Part shown: positions 9,817-19,157 of the stretch, piece by piece
How the letters are laid out: each line of letters begins with the position of its first letter
Numbering within the stretch: position 1 is the stretch's first letter
Origin: Kuschelorhynchus macadamiae
Lineage: Eukaryota > Arthropoda > Insecta > Coleoptera > Curculionidae
Length of the DNA: 64,000 nucleotides
Assembly (NCBI GenBank): GCA_030620095.1
Contig: JAUTXW010000597.1
Location: 124,001 to 188,000, forward strand
Direction of reading: 5' to 3'
Program-made: the position numbers and the translations under genes
The notes under the pieces: model-generated
Told to the model about the DNA's origin: nothing
Database searches by the model: none
Seen by the model: the letters and a program-made list of their open reading frames with translations, nothing else

Positions 9817-12800
9817 CTACTCTGTTCCCAGGGGGAGAGGACACAGTTTGGCAAAGGAGCGCTTGACAGTCCCACGCATGGTTTTGACACTGGCAACTCG
9901 AGCAATACCATCTGGACCCTTGTGCACTGCTTCAATTCTTCCCAGAGGCCATTGCAATGGCATGGAATTGTCATCCTTAATAAGGACCATAGCTCCTGGA
10001 TTTAACACTTGACGATTCGAGGAACTGTTCCATTTTTGACGTACTTGTAGTTCTGATATATATTCCATGGACCATCTAGTCCAAAAGTGTTGCTTCAACT
10101 TTTGTATTTTCTTGAAATATGACAAACCCGGTTCCCTCTCTTCTCGCAAATCCTTCTCCGGAAGTGACGTTAAAGGTCTCCCAATCAAAAAGTGGGCTGG
10201 GGTAAGGGGGGAGAGGTCACTAGGATCGGAGGATAAAGGAGTAATTGGCCTCGAGTTTAAGGCTGCCTCTATCCCAGTAAGGACGGTGTATAACTCTTCA
10301 AAAGTTAAACAAGCATTGGCTAACACTCTCTTTAAATGGGCTTTACAACATTTTACGCCTGCCTCCCAAAGCCCCCCAAAATGAGGAGAAAAGGCTGGAA
10401 TAAACTTCCAGTTGATACCTTGATTGCTAATGGATTGACTTAATTTATTATAATTTTGTTTGAGAAAAAGACCGATAGCTTCTAATTCATTTTTCGCTCC
10501 TACAAAGTTAGTTCCATTATCTGAGAACACATTTACTGGTTTGCCTCTACGATTGATAAACCTATTGAAAGTTGCAATAAATGCTTCCTTTGTTAGTTCG
10601 CTCACAAGTTCTAAATGGATCGCCCTAGTAATAAAGCAAATAAACAGAGCTACATAGCACTTTACCTTAGTACTACCTCGACCCTTTTTGTTTCTGACCA
10701 ACAAAGGACCGGCATAGTCAACCCCAGTTGTTGAGAAGGGAGGTGCTGGTTTAACTCTGTCGCTGGGAAGTAATCCCATTATTGGATTTTTTATCACGGG
10801 TTTCACCTTAAAACACCTTACACAGTCATGCACAACCTTTCTTGATAAATTTCTGCCCCCAATAGGCCAGTACCTTTCTCTAATTGATGCAAGTAGAAGT
10901 TGAGGTCCCGCATGTAGAAGACGCTTATGCTCATAATGAAATAATAGGTTTGTATAATAATGTTTGCTTAAAAGAACAACAGGATGTTTTTTATCATATC
11001 CATACTCTGAGAGAGACAATCTTCCCCCAACTCTAAGAACCCCTTCCTTGTCTAGAAAAGGATTTAATCTTATCAAAGGACCCCTATTTAAAGATTTCTG
11101 TTTCGACAGAATTTGTATTTCTTCTGGGAACATCTCCTTCTGCACTAACTTAATTAAAATTTCTTCCGTATGTTGTAGTTCTAAAGCTGACAGGAACTCA
11201 TCAGTAGCTCTCACCCTTGTACGACATGAATTTATAAACCGAATACAATATGCACAAACACGAATCATTTTTTGAAATGAGGAAAATTTTGCAAACGACA
11301 AAAACTCCTCCCTTTCGACTTTAAGCACGTTCTGGTATTTCTTGACCTCAGGAATACATGTTTCACGATTAAATGTAGAATCAGGCCACTCTTCTTTGGG
11401 TTTAGAAAGCCAAGGAGGTCCCGACCACCAAACCTTGCAATCCACCAACTTGCCTGGGTTCACACCTCTTGACAGGAAGTCTGCGGGATTGTCTTTAGTG
11501 CTGATATGGTTCCAATCCCCAGGATGAGACAAAGATTGTATTTGCGCAACACGATTTCCTACAAAGGTGTGCAAAATATTAGGTTGAGTTTGAATCCAAT
11601 TCAGACACACAGTCGAGTCACTCCAATACACAAAAGAGTCAATTTTTAGAGACAATGAGGTTTTCACCTTATCAACCAGGTTAGCCAACACTAATGCAGC
11701 ACAAAGTTCTAACCTTGGTACAGTAATTGTCTTTAAAGGTGCTACCTTTGTTTTTGAACACAGTAACCTCACACATACTTCCCCAGATTCACTCACTGAT
11801 CGAAGATACACACATGCACCATAGGCTACTACAGATGCATCAGCAAATCCATGAAGTGACACCTTAACTGGCTTGCACACTAATACATGTCTGGGAATTT
11901 CTAATTTATTTAACATCCCAAGATCTGCTCTAAAGGTTCTCCATTTGCTGTCCAAATCACTTGGAAGACTTTCATCCCATGACAACTTACACAACCATAT
12001 CCGCTGCATGATAATTTTTGATAGTATTACAGAAGCACCCAATAAACCTAAAGGATCAAATATCCTTGATATCCCAGATAAAACAGTTCTTTTTGTTACT
12101 GGACCCTCATCATCAATTTCGGCAATGCTATACATCAATACATCTTTTTCTCCTGACCAATACAGTCCTAAAGTTTTTGTTTTATCCTTTTCATTGAAAA
12201 CCAACACAGACTTGGAATATGTTGACCTCAAATGATTTAAAACCTTAGAATTGTTCGAAGTCCACTTTTGAAGCTCAAAGCATGCAGTCCTTAAAATATC
12301 AATAATGCTGTCACACATTTTTTTTGTAGCCTCCACCGAGTCCGACCCTGTTATGAGATCGTCCATGTAAAAATCTCTACTGATAACTCTGGATATTTCT
12401 GGCTGACTATTTTTAAACTCGTGAGCCAATTGCTGAAGACATTTCACAGCAAGATAGGGTGCTGATGCAGTCCCATATGTCACAGTAGTCAACTCATATG
12501 TTTCTAATTTTTGTGTAGGATCTTCTCTCCACAAAATCCTTTGAAGGCTCCACTGGGCTGGATCCACCTGTATCTGTCTAAACATTTTAACAATGTCTGC
12601 ACACACCACAATATTGTGTTGCCTAAATCTCAGTACAACAGAAAACAAGTCATCCTGCAAGGTCGGTCCCACAAACTGAAGATCATTTAAGGACACTCCA
12701 GAATCAGACTGAGCTGATCCATCAAACACCACTCTTAATTTTGTGGTAGGACTTTTTTCATTTATCACACCATGGTGTGGGAAATAAAATGTTTGACGAG

Positions 12801-15231
12801 AAGACTCTTGCACATTCATATCATCTCTCTCACTCACCTTTCTCATATGGGATAAGGATAAGTATTCTCGCATAAACTGAAAATACCCTTGACGCAATTT
12901 TAAATTACCCTGTAGTTTTCTCTCCAAAGATTTAAATCTATTCATAGCTTGTTGCTTAGAATCACCTAGTAATGACACAGACTCCTTGAAAGGGATCTGC
13001 ACCACAAACCGTCCATCACTATCCCTCTTTGTTGTATCACAAAACATTTTCTCACAAGTCTTTTCTTCTATTGAGAGCAATTTATCTTCATTGCCCTTTT
13101 CCTCAATTTTCCAAAAATCGGTAAGCTGGTTATGTAATTCAAGGTTAGAAATAAGATTACACTGATAAGATAAACACTCTTTGTCATTCACTCCTATCTC
13201 ACCACCTATAACCCATCCAAATTTAGTTTTTTGTAGAGTGGGTAAACCATCTCCTAAACACACCTGACCTATACACAATAGATTTAAATAGACACCAGCT
13301 CCTAATAAAAGGTCTATGTCACTTGGCTTATAATAACTGGGATCAGCTAGACGAATATGCCTAGGAATTTTTATATTTGAAATATTTATATTGACTGCAG
13401 GATAGTTTCCACTTATTTTTGGTATTACAACACAAGAAATCTCACTCTCAAATTGATTCAGCAAGGATTGCAATTTTATCTGACACCGGTAATTTAAATT
13501 AGTCATTTTCTCACCAACCCCTGTAACTAAGGTAGGCCATTCAGATTTTTTCAAATTTAACCTCGTAGCACAAGCTTCGCTTAAAAGGTTAATTTGACTC
13601 CCTGAGTCTAACACTGCTCTGCAGACTCTTGGGGCTCCCTCAGAGTCAGACACTAACACTAAAGCTGTTTGTAACAACACCTGACTATTGATTGCTTGCA
13701 AGGACATTACACTCTCAACATTCTCTGCATTATTAGACTTAGAATTGTTATTAGTATTTTCCCACTCTGAATCATGAGGATGGCTCTCACTTGATTTATT
13801 GAAACGTTTATTATAATGTAAAAGTGTATTATGTTTAAGACCACATTTCCTACACACTTGACCTCGACAGTCCTTTAAAGCATGACCTTGTCTTAAACAA
13901 TTAAAACATAATCTTAACCTTTTTACTTTTTCTACCCTATCACTGACTGAAAGTTTTATAAAATGTTCACAGTTTAAAATAAAATGGTTACTCTTGCAAT
14001 TGCTACACACTGTAGTTAAGTCTTTATTTTCTGTTGATTTGTCAAAGACAGAAAAAGACCTACTTGAATAACCTTGTTTATGATACCTAGGTGAGGCCTT
14101 TGAACACTCTAAAGTTTCTAACAAATCTGCCTTTTGCTTCAAAAAGTTTTTAAAGTCCTCTAAAGTAAGGATTTTGTTACTATTTACTGAGACAGAATTA
14201 CTCACTCGCTTTTCTTCCCAATCTCGAGCAGTTTTTTTGTCTAATTTAGTGGAGAAAAGATATATCAACAGAGTATCCCAAGAGTCAGTTGGCTCATTTA
14301 ATGAATTTAGTGATTGAATATGCTTAGAAATGGTATCTACCATAGTTCTCAAACTCCCAGCCGACTCTTCAGATACCACTGGTATTGAAAAAAGGGCCTT
14401 TACATGATTCTGTATTAGAATATGAGGATTGTTGTACCTACTGAGCAAGGTATTCCAAGCTATTACATAATTGTCACTAGACAGTTCGATACTCCGAATG
14501 ACTTGAGCAGCACCGCCTTCCAACGATGTCTTCAGATAATGGAATTTTTGTATATTAGGGATTGACATATTGGAATGTACTAGAGAAATAAACAAATCTC
14601 GAAACTCAAGCCAATTTTTATATTCCCCAGAAAACTTCTGTAAATTAATTGGGGGGAGCTTAATTCCCTGTACGCTATTAAAATTCTGATTATGAATTGA
14701 GACACTAGAAATGGAACCAAGCTCACGTTCTTTTTTACTGTCATAAAATTCTTTAATTATAGTTTTTACTTGCGAACTCATTTTAAAATAACTATTTTCA
14801 AAGTCTGATCTTTCTTTAATTTCTTGATCTATATTATCTGTTAATGTTTCTATTTCGGTCTGTGTTTCTTCATACTTCGAAAAAAGAGTTGAAAATTCAT
14901 CTAAGCGGCTTTCTAATTCTATGATAATTTCACGCTCTAAACTACAAATTTCTTTTCCTGATATGGATTTTTTAAGATCCTCAACATACTTTTTAAATAG
15001 AGTTTGTCGCCCCTTATAACCACCCCTTTGTTTATACAACTTCTTTAGAGTCTCTTCTTCACTCATCCTCACTAGTTTAGAGAAACCCCAAATCAAGAAA
15101 AAGGTAGAAGATGCAACAGTTACTAATATATAAGGAACAAACTTACCAGAATCCAATAGAATAAAATTAGGAAAAAAGGATACAAGAAGGAATACCCACT
15201 TAATCTTGCTTCGATGGATTTCCAACGTCAC
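9817..15231 (-). CDS. BEL/Pao Gag-Pol polyprotein
   Basis: It is 1,804 codons without interruption. The order is: Gag with a DUF1759-type region (residues about 190-380, L-P-P-I-N-L-Q-K-F-S-G); cysteine/histidine zinc knuckles (409-463); an aspartic protease with L-D-S-G (541-544); reverse transcriptase with F-Y-M-D-D (catalytic 957-958); RNase H (from about 1126, H-G-F-A-D-A-S); an integrase HH-CC region (about 1432-1473); an integrase core with D1505, D1571 and E1623; and a DUF5641-type tail. The order protease-RT-RNaseH-integrase and the DUF content are typical of BEL/Pao. The first ATG (15231) adds 55 residues with hydrophobic stretches; M-S-E-E-E-T-L-K at 15066 is a more Gag-like start, so that start may be the real one. 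Confidence 0.96.
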   Translation of the reverse strand: MTLEIHRSKIKWVFLLVSFFPNFILLDSGKFVPYILVTVASSTFFLIWGFSKLVRMSEEETLKKLYKQRGGYKGRQTLFKKYVEDLKKSISGKEICSLEREIIIELESRLDEFSTLFSKYEETQTEIETLTDNIDQEIKERSDFENSYFKMSSQVKTIIKEFYDSKKERELGSISSVSIHNQNFNSVQGIKLPPINLQKFSGEYKNWLEFRDLFISLVHSNMSIPNIQKFHYLKTSLEGGAAQVIRSIELSSDNYVIAWNTLLSRYNNPHILIQNHVKALFSIPVVSEESAGSLRTMVDTISKHIQSLNSLNEPTDSWDTLLIYLFSTKLDKKTARDWEEKRVSNSVSVNSNKILTLEDFKNFLKQKADLLETLECSKASPRYHKQGYSSRSFSVFDKSTENKDLTTVCSNCKSNHFILNCEHFIKLSVSDRVEKVKRLRLCFNCLRQGHALKDCRGQVCRKCGLKHNTLLHYNKRFNKSSESHPHDSEWENTNNNSKSNNAENVESVMSLQAINSQVLLQTALVLVSDSEGAPRVCRAVLDSGSQINLLSEACATRLNLKKSEWPTLVTGVGEKMTNLNYRCQIKLQSLLNQFESEISCVVIPKISGNYPAVNINISNIKIPRHIRLADPSYYKPSDIDLLLGAGVYLNLLCIGQVCLGDGLPTLQKTKFGWVIGGEIGVNDKECLSYQCNLISNLELHNQLTDFWKIEEKGNEDKLLSIEEKTCEKMFCDTTKRDSDGRFVVQIPFKESVSLLGDSKQQAMNRFKSLERKLQGNLKLRQGYFQFMREYLSLSHMRKVSERDDMNVQESSRQTFYFPHHGVINEKSPTTKLRVVFDGSAQSDSGVSLNDLQFVGPTLQDDLFSVVLRFRQHNIVVCADIVKMFRQIQVDPAQWSLQRILWREDPTQKLETYELTTVTYGTASAPYLAVKCLQQLAHEFKNSQPEISRVISRDFYMDDLITGSDSVEATKKMCDSIIDILRTACFELQKWTSNNSKVLNHLRSTYSKSVLVFNEKDKTKTLGLYWSGEKDVLMYSIAEIDDEGPVTKRTVLSGISRIFDPLGLLGASVILSKIIMQRIWLCKLSWDESLPSDLDSKWRTFRADLGMLNKLEIPRHVLVCKPVKVSLHGFADASVVAYGACVYLRSVSESGEVCVRLLCSKTKVAPLKTITVPRLELCAALVLANLVDKVKTSLSLKIDSFVYWSDSTVCLNWIQTQPNILHTFVGNRVAQIQSLSHPGDWNHISTKDNPADFLSRGVNPGKLVDCKVWWSGPPWLSKPKEEWPDSTFNRETCIPEVKKYQNVLKVEREEFLSFAKFSSFQKMIRVCAYCIRFINSCRTRVRATDEFLSALELQHTEEILIKLVQKEMFPEEIQILSKQKSLNRGPLIRLNPFLDKEGVLRVGGRLSLSEYGYDKKHPVVLLSKHYYTNLLFHYEHKRLLHAGPQLLLASIRERYWPIGGRNLSRKVVHDCVRCFKVKPVIKNPIMGLLPSDRVKPAPPFSTTGVDYAGPLLVRNKKGRGSTKVKCYVALFICFITRAIHLELVSELTKEAFIATFNRFINRRGKPVNVFSDNGTNFVGAKNELEAIGLFLKQNYNKLSQSISNQGINWKFIPAFSPHFGGLWEAGVKCCKAHLKRVLANACLTFEELYTVLTGIEAALNSRPITPLSSDPSDLSPLTPAHFLIGRPLTSLPEKDLREEREPGLSYFKKIQKLKQHFWTRWSMEYISELQVRQKWNSSSNRQVLNPGAMVLIKDDNSMPLQWPLGRIEAVHKGPDGIARVASVKTMRGTVKRSFAKLCPLPLGTE

Positions 15232-15394
15232 GGCTTGAGACGCCTCGCTGTCGCTATGACCGACCGGTCCTACTCGAATGACGCAATCGCCGGCAAAATG
15301 AATAGGTTAAGTTAACGGTGTTACTTTGATTTTACAAGTGTTCAATCTTTTTTGGGCACTACACAACACAATTTTACTGGAATACACATCCTAG

Positions 15395-15405
15395 TCGAAG
15401 GACCA
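15395..15405 (-). promoter_or_regulatory. Primer binding site of the BEL element, tRNA-Tyr type
   Basis: The - strand reads TGGTCCTTCGA immediately after the 5' LTR with no spacer. The + strand TCGAAGGACCA equals the 3' end of eukaryotic tRNA-Tyr (acceptor stem CCTTCGA/TCGAAGG, discriminator A, then CCA) as I recall it. Eleven bases match. Confidence 0.75.
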
Positions 15406-15593
15406 TGTTTTGAATATACACAACTTTTGTTTGCTTTGGGAAAACGCTGAAAAATGGGGAGAAATTAAACACACGTCTACCCATACACAATCTCTATTTT
15501 TCTCTCTTTCCAGCTCGCTCTTGCCAATGGGGGGGGCGGGCAATGTAGCAAAGGAATGATTATTAAGTGGAGGTTTACAATAAATATTTAACA
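15406..15593 (-). repeat. BEL 5' LTR
   Basis: 188 bp, partner of 9510-9697. Outside it on the right lies CAGAC (15594-15598), the second copy of the target duplication. The polyprotein frame begins 174 bp inside the element from this LTR, so the 5' leader is short. Confidence 0.97.
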
Positions 15594-15598
15594 CAGAC
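15594..15598. repeat. Target site duplication of the BEL element (right)
   Basis: CAGAC repeats the five bases at 9505-9509. hAT transposase sequence resumes directly afterwards. Confidence 0.93.
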
Positions 15599-16147
15599 GC
15601 CTCTTTTATGAAATAATCGATCAAATTCATATAAAAACATATAAACTATAGATTTAACGGTTTAAGTGATTTTAAATTCCTCGAGCTCTGCAATTTTGAT
15701 GCATTTAAAGGAAGAACTTTTCCAGAAGATAAGTTTAAATCTCTTCTTCTTCATTATGGCCAGTTCTTCGACCGAGTGTTACTGCGATCTGAACTAAAAG
15801 TGATTTACGAAACTGATGACATTAGCGCAAAAAATAACGCTAAGGAACTAATACAATTTTTAAAAGACAAGGAGCTGGAAGATCCCTACACCGAAGTGTC
15901 GAAATTGTGTGAATTGGTATTGACAATACCTGCCACATGTTCATCAGTAGAACGCAATTTTTCAACACTTAAACGTATACAAAATTTCGTGAGAAATTCA
16001 ACGGGGCAGGAGAGACTTTCGCATACATCGCTGTTGTCTATTGAAAATAAACTTCTCCAAAATATGTCGGAGCATCCACGTTTTTATGATGACGTCATTG
16101 ACGAATTTGCAAAAAATGATCGAAGAATCGAATTACATTACAAATAG
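15599..16147 (+). pseudogene. hAT transposase, C-terminal part with dimerisation domain
   Basis: After a short degraded stretch the frame reads F-L-E-L-C-N-F-D-A-F-K-G and Y-G-Q-F-F-D-R-V-L-L. It then gives the hAT dimerisation signature L-V-L-T-I-P-A-T-C-S-S-V-E-R-N-F-S-T-L-K-R-I (about 15916-15980) and ends at a TAG (16145-16147), 40 bp before the right inverted repeat. The open frame 15776-16147 (123 residues) is the best preserved part, but it is cut off from the N-terminal half by the BEL insertion. Confidence 0.9.
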
Positions 16148-16199
16148 GTAAATTTCTAAAAATTGCTTCCCTTTCTTAAAATTTCACCATACGCCCCTG

Positions 16200-16207
16200 A
16201 TTGCTTG
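16200..16207. repeat. Target site duplication, right flank of hAT element
   Basis: ATTGCTTG, identical to 7530-7537. Confidence 0.95.
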
Positions 16208-16757
16208 CCTCTCAATACAAGACTCAACACGTTAATTCTGGATAAAATTTTGGGAAAAGATCTTGAAAACCACACTTAAATATCTTATTTCATTTTGAGA
16301 ATATTTCAGAGTAATTTTGTGGTAATATTTATGGCCAACTCGCCAGCTATGTCATTTAGACCAATGCATTGTTTTCCTTTCTGTAGTTGTATAGTATCAT
16401 TAGATTGTTATGAATATAAAAAGATTTAAGTAACGAGCATTAAAATAATTTTAAATTTTATATCTGTGTAAAAAGCACAGTAATATATTTCCAGTAGTTT
16501 TAATTGCCTATCTTGAACAAGTTTGTGACTGGTATTTTTTAAAGTTATTTTGATGTGATTTAATAGTTTAGTACAAATCAATTTAATGTAATCTCTTTAT
16601 GCATCTTTAACATACAAAGAAAATATTTAAAAAATATCATATCTCGATAATCAACAGTTTCCGAATACTCGTGAGCCGTGCACATATATTAAAATTGGTT
16701 TCCTCAAAATACGCAGAGGAATCAGATACCTATGTTCACACACGTAGGCTTGTTTTT
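16208..16757 (+). other. Intron 3 between hAT and the next repeat: no gene seen
   Basis: Unremarkable AT-rich sequence; no long frame and no repeat boundary noted. Confidence 0.5.
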
Positions 16758-17613
16758 ACTTCTCTCGTAAAAGGCAAGTAATCTAATATGAGGTTTTTCC
16801 AGATATTTGCGATTTGTGGTCGTTAGATGTCGAAAAACATGTTTTCTCATTTCCCTCGTTCTGTAGGGATGTTTGTTCGCGGCATAGCTAAAAAACTATC
16901 TGATAGGCTTAAAATGTTGGTAAAACATTAAGAGTTAGTCTACTTAGTCAAAAATTAATGGTCATGTGGGAAAGACCTGGTAATATTTTGGTAAAAATCT
17001 AATATGGCGTAACAAGATGGCGACTTAGTGAAACGTTAAAAAAATTAGTACTAAAAATAATTACCCAATTTATCTCAAAGTTTGCACAAAAATCAAGTGT
17101 CACCTAGAAATGAACCGATAATATTTTGGTATGAATCCAAGTTAGCAAAACAAAATGTCGGCCTAATAAAATATTAAAAAGAAATCATCCTTAAAATCAA
17201 GCAAGCATTAAGTGTGATATAGAGATAAACTGCTAAAGTTACGCTAAATAAAATGTTTAAAAAATCGACATAAAAATATCTTCTTATTCATTTAACTATA
17301 AGTTTTGCAGAAAAATTAAATGTGATATAGGGATAAACTGGTACGAATTTAACAAGACGGAACAAAATGGTGATGCGTGTCACCATAAAAACTAATTATT
17401 CAGGTTATTTTAAGTTATGCCTAAAAATCAAGTGCGGCATAGGTGGAAACTGGTGAAATTATGGTAGCAACCTAATATGGTGGAACAAAATGGGGCCCAA
17501 TAAAAATGTTTAAAAAGACAGTACATATGTATTACTAAATGTTTATGTACCAAACTAAATTGAGTTTCACTTCACTATTCGTAATAAAAGGAAATATTCA
17601 TAACGTGAGAAGT
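16758..17613. mobile_element. Non-autonomous inverted-repeat element (MITE-like), copy 1
   Basis: It starts ACTTCTCTCGTAAAAG and ends CATAACGTGAGAAGT, which are imperfect inverted repeats of each other. It is about 0.86 kb. The interior carries diverged direct repeats of the type AAGATGGCG...ACAAAATGG and a TTCGCGGCATAGCTAAAAA motif. A second copy with the same start and end is at 61484-62310, and related tandem units are at 21203-23240. No coding capacity. The duplicated target was not resolved. Confidence 0.65.
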
Positions 17614-17988
17614 TCCAGGCAAAAAAAATTTAAAAGTGTTATCTTCATTTAAAACCTACCAGGGGTTAAATATATTTCTTAATTTTTTACCACTACTCGT
17701 AACTAAAATTCTACATTTTTAAGTATTTCTTAATATAGCTATAAAAATATTACAATTAAATATTATCAAAGTAGGAATTAACTAAAACTAGATAAAAGGT
17801 AATCTACTAGTTGTCACAAATCAAAAGGATTTTGATTACTGAGTTATCAATCTACCAATTCTACCTCACGATTAATAATATTTCATATTTGACATTTTTT
17901 ATTTCATAAGAAATATTTTATAAATTATAGAACGTATATATTTAAAAGCTGATTTATATTTTTCTGTTTAATGAACAAACAAATTTAA
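17614..17988 (+). other. Intron 3: no gene seen
   Basis: Low-complexity AT-rich sequence with no recognisable feature. Confidence 0.5.
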
Positions 17989-18370
17989 TTAATGATTATT
18001 ATTTTGAAATTGATTTTTTTTATATAAATAGTTAGGCAATTTGTTTAAAATTATTTTGTGTATAAAACAAAATAAATAAATTTCGCGTTTAGTTAATTTA
18101 ACTTTATTAAAAATTAAAGATATATGATCATATTTTTTACGTTCAGTTGCATATTTGAAACAATTATTATGTAAAATTTGTAGTTTATGTTTATCATTAG
18201 AACTGATACTTTTATGATAAGTTATCATCATCAAGGCCACATCTTTAAAATTCTTAGTTTAGAATATGCATTTTTAATGATTTTTTTATATGGTCTTTAA
18301 AATTTAAATGCTGATCAAAAATACCATCATATATAAATTTAGTATCAAAATCGTCTCTATAGCCAAAATT
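17989..18370 (-). pseudogene. LINE reverse-transcriptase C-terminal fragment
   Basis: The - strand frame 17989-18240 reads L-Q-I-L-H-N-N-C-F-K-Y-A-T, then L-T-K-R-E-I-Y-L-F-C-F-I-H-K-I-I-L-N-K-L-P-N-Y-L. Upstream, in another frame, is I-F-D-Q-H-L-N-F-K-D-H-I-K-K. These are the conserved end-of-RT motifs of CR1/Jockey-type non-LTR retrotransposons. It is short, frameshifted and without either end. Confidence 0.6.
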
Positions 18371-18453
18371 GCGGTTAATGAAATATAAACTTTAAAGTTG
18401 TGTTCACTATCTGGCTTAACTTTTAATAACTTTATAACACTTTTTTTTTGTAG

Positions 18454-18783
18454 ATTTCAACGAGAATTTTGAACTTTTAACTGCTGATGAGGATAGTTCA
18501 TCGTACTTTGTAAATGTAAAATCTAATTTAAACAGTAGTGTATTAAATATGAATACCCAACTAGTAGTGACAATTACAGCATATACACCTGCTGAAACAT
18601 TAAGTTCTTACGCAGTTCTCATACTTGATTTGCCTAGTGACACTTCTTCGTTAAGTTTCGAGAAGAAGCACTATTCTGCTAGATATACACTGGACTCCAA
18701 GTCAACAGCAACAGTTGATGTTACAGATGGACCTATAAAAGTTAATAATGAAGACGACTTGGATATACAGTTTTTGTGGGAAG
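18454..18783 (+). CDS. Exon 4, one cadherin-like repeat
   Basis: It is 330 bp (110 codons), preceded by TTTTGTAG and followed by GTATGTTG. The split codon becomes G|AT (Asp) instead of the more common Gly. Landmarks are F-N-E-N-F-E-L-L, S-N-L-N-S-S-V-L, V-T-I-T-A-Y, A-V-L-I-L-D-L-P, K-H-Y-S-A-R-Y, D-G-P-I-K-V and L-D-I-Q-F-L-W-E. It is closest to exon 5 (shared T-I-T-A-Y, Y-A-V-L-I-L and D-G-P-I-K), only 50 bp away, which points to a local exon duplication. Confidence 0.87.
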
Positions 18784-18833
18784 GTATGTTGAGCAATAAT
18801 AGGATATAAGCCATTTAATTTTTGTTTTTTTAG

Positions 18834-19157
18834 GATTCGATGATAATTTCGAACTGGTTTATGACAGCGATTCTTCGTCATATACAGTAAACGTGAAGTC
18901 TAATTTGAACTCCAGCATACTAGATTCTAGCTCTGAACTAGTAACAACAATAACCGCGTATGCAACAGAGGGTGAATATATCACATATGCAGTACTTATT
19001 CTCGAGTTACCTAATAAAACGTCAGAAATAAATTTCGAGAAATATCATTATATTGGTAATTATACGATAAACTCTGAATTGGAAGCAGAAGTAGACATAA
19101 TAGATGGACCTATAAAACTAAATATCTATAGTCCAGAGCTGCAGTTTTCCTTTGAAG
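18834..19157 (+). CDS. Exon 5, one cadherin-like repeat
   Basis: It is 324 bp (108 codons), splice sites TTTTTTAG and GTACATTT, phase 1. It has F-D-D-N-F-E-L-V, S-N-L-N-S-S-I-L, T-T-I-T-A-Y, A-V-L-I-L-E-L-P, H-Y-I-G-N-Y, D-G-P-I-K-L and L-Q-F-S-F-E. The donor GTACAT is weaker than the GTAAGT/GTATGT used elsewhere in the gene. Confidence 0.86.

Larger units (their letters stand above)
9510..15593 (-). mobile_element. BEL/Pao LTR retrotransposon, apparently intact
   Basis: It is a 6,084-bp element with identical-length 188-bp LTRs, a tRNA-type primer site, one long Gag-Pol frame and a purine tract. The two LTRs differ at one position that I can see, and the long frame has no stop, so the insertion is recent compared with the broken hAT element it sits in. 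Transcription would run right to left, against the host gene. Confidence 0.97.
7538..16199 (+). mobile_element. hAT DNA transposon, decayed, interrupted by a BEL/Pao element
   Basis: The terminal inverted repeats are CAGGGGCGTGCAG (7538-7550) and its counterpart CCATACGCCCCTG (16187-16199); the first nine bases match exactly. With the 8-bp duplication ATTGCTTG outside, both boundaries are fixed. Its transposase is split into 7955-9509 and 15599-16147 by a 6,084-bp retrotransposon plus its 5-bp duplication. Without that insertion the element would be about 2.57 kb. Confidence 0.95.

Noticed and set aside
10067..12235. Several + strand frames of 60-120 codons
   Set aside because: They lie opposite the intact BEL polyprotein gene and show no independent domains.
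15395..15405. tRNA-Tyr gene fragment
   Set aside because: Only the last 11 bases match, exactly at the LTR border; it is a primer binding site, not a tRNA gene.
7955..16147. Domesticated host gene of the ZMYM1 type
   Set aside because: Intact terminal repeats and an 8-bp duplication show a transposon, and the frame is broken in several places.
17989..18240. A small host gene on the - strand
   Set aside because: Motifs fit the end of a LINE reverse transcriptase, with the upstream part in another frame.
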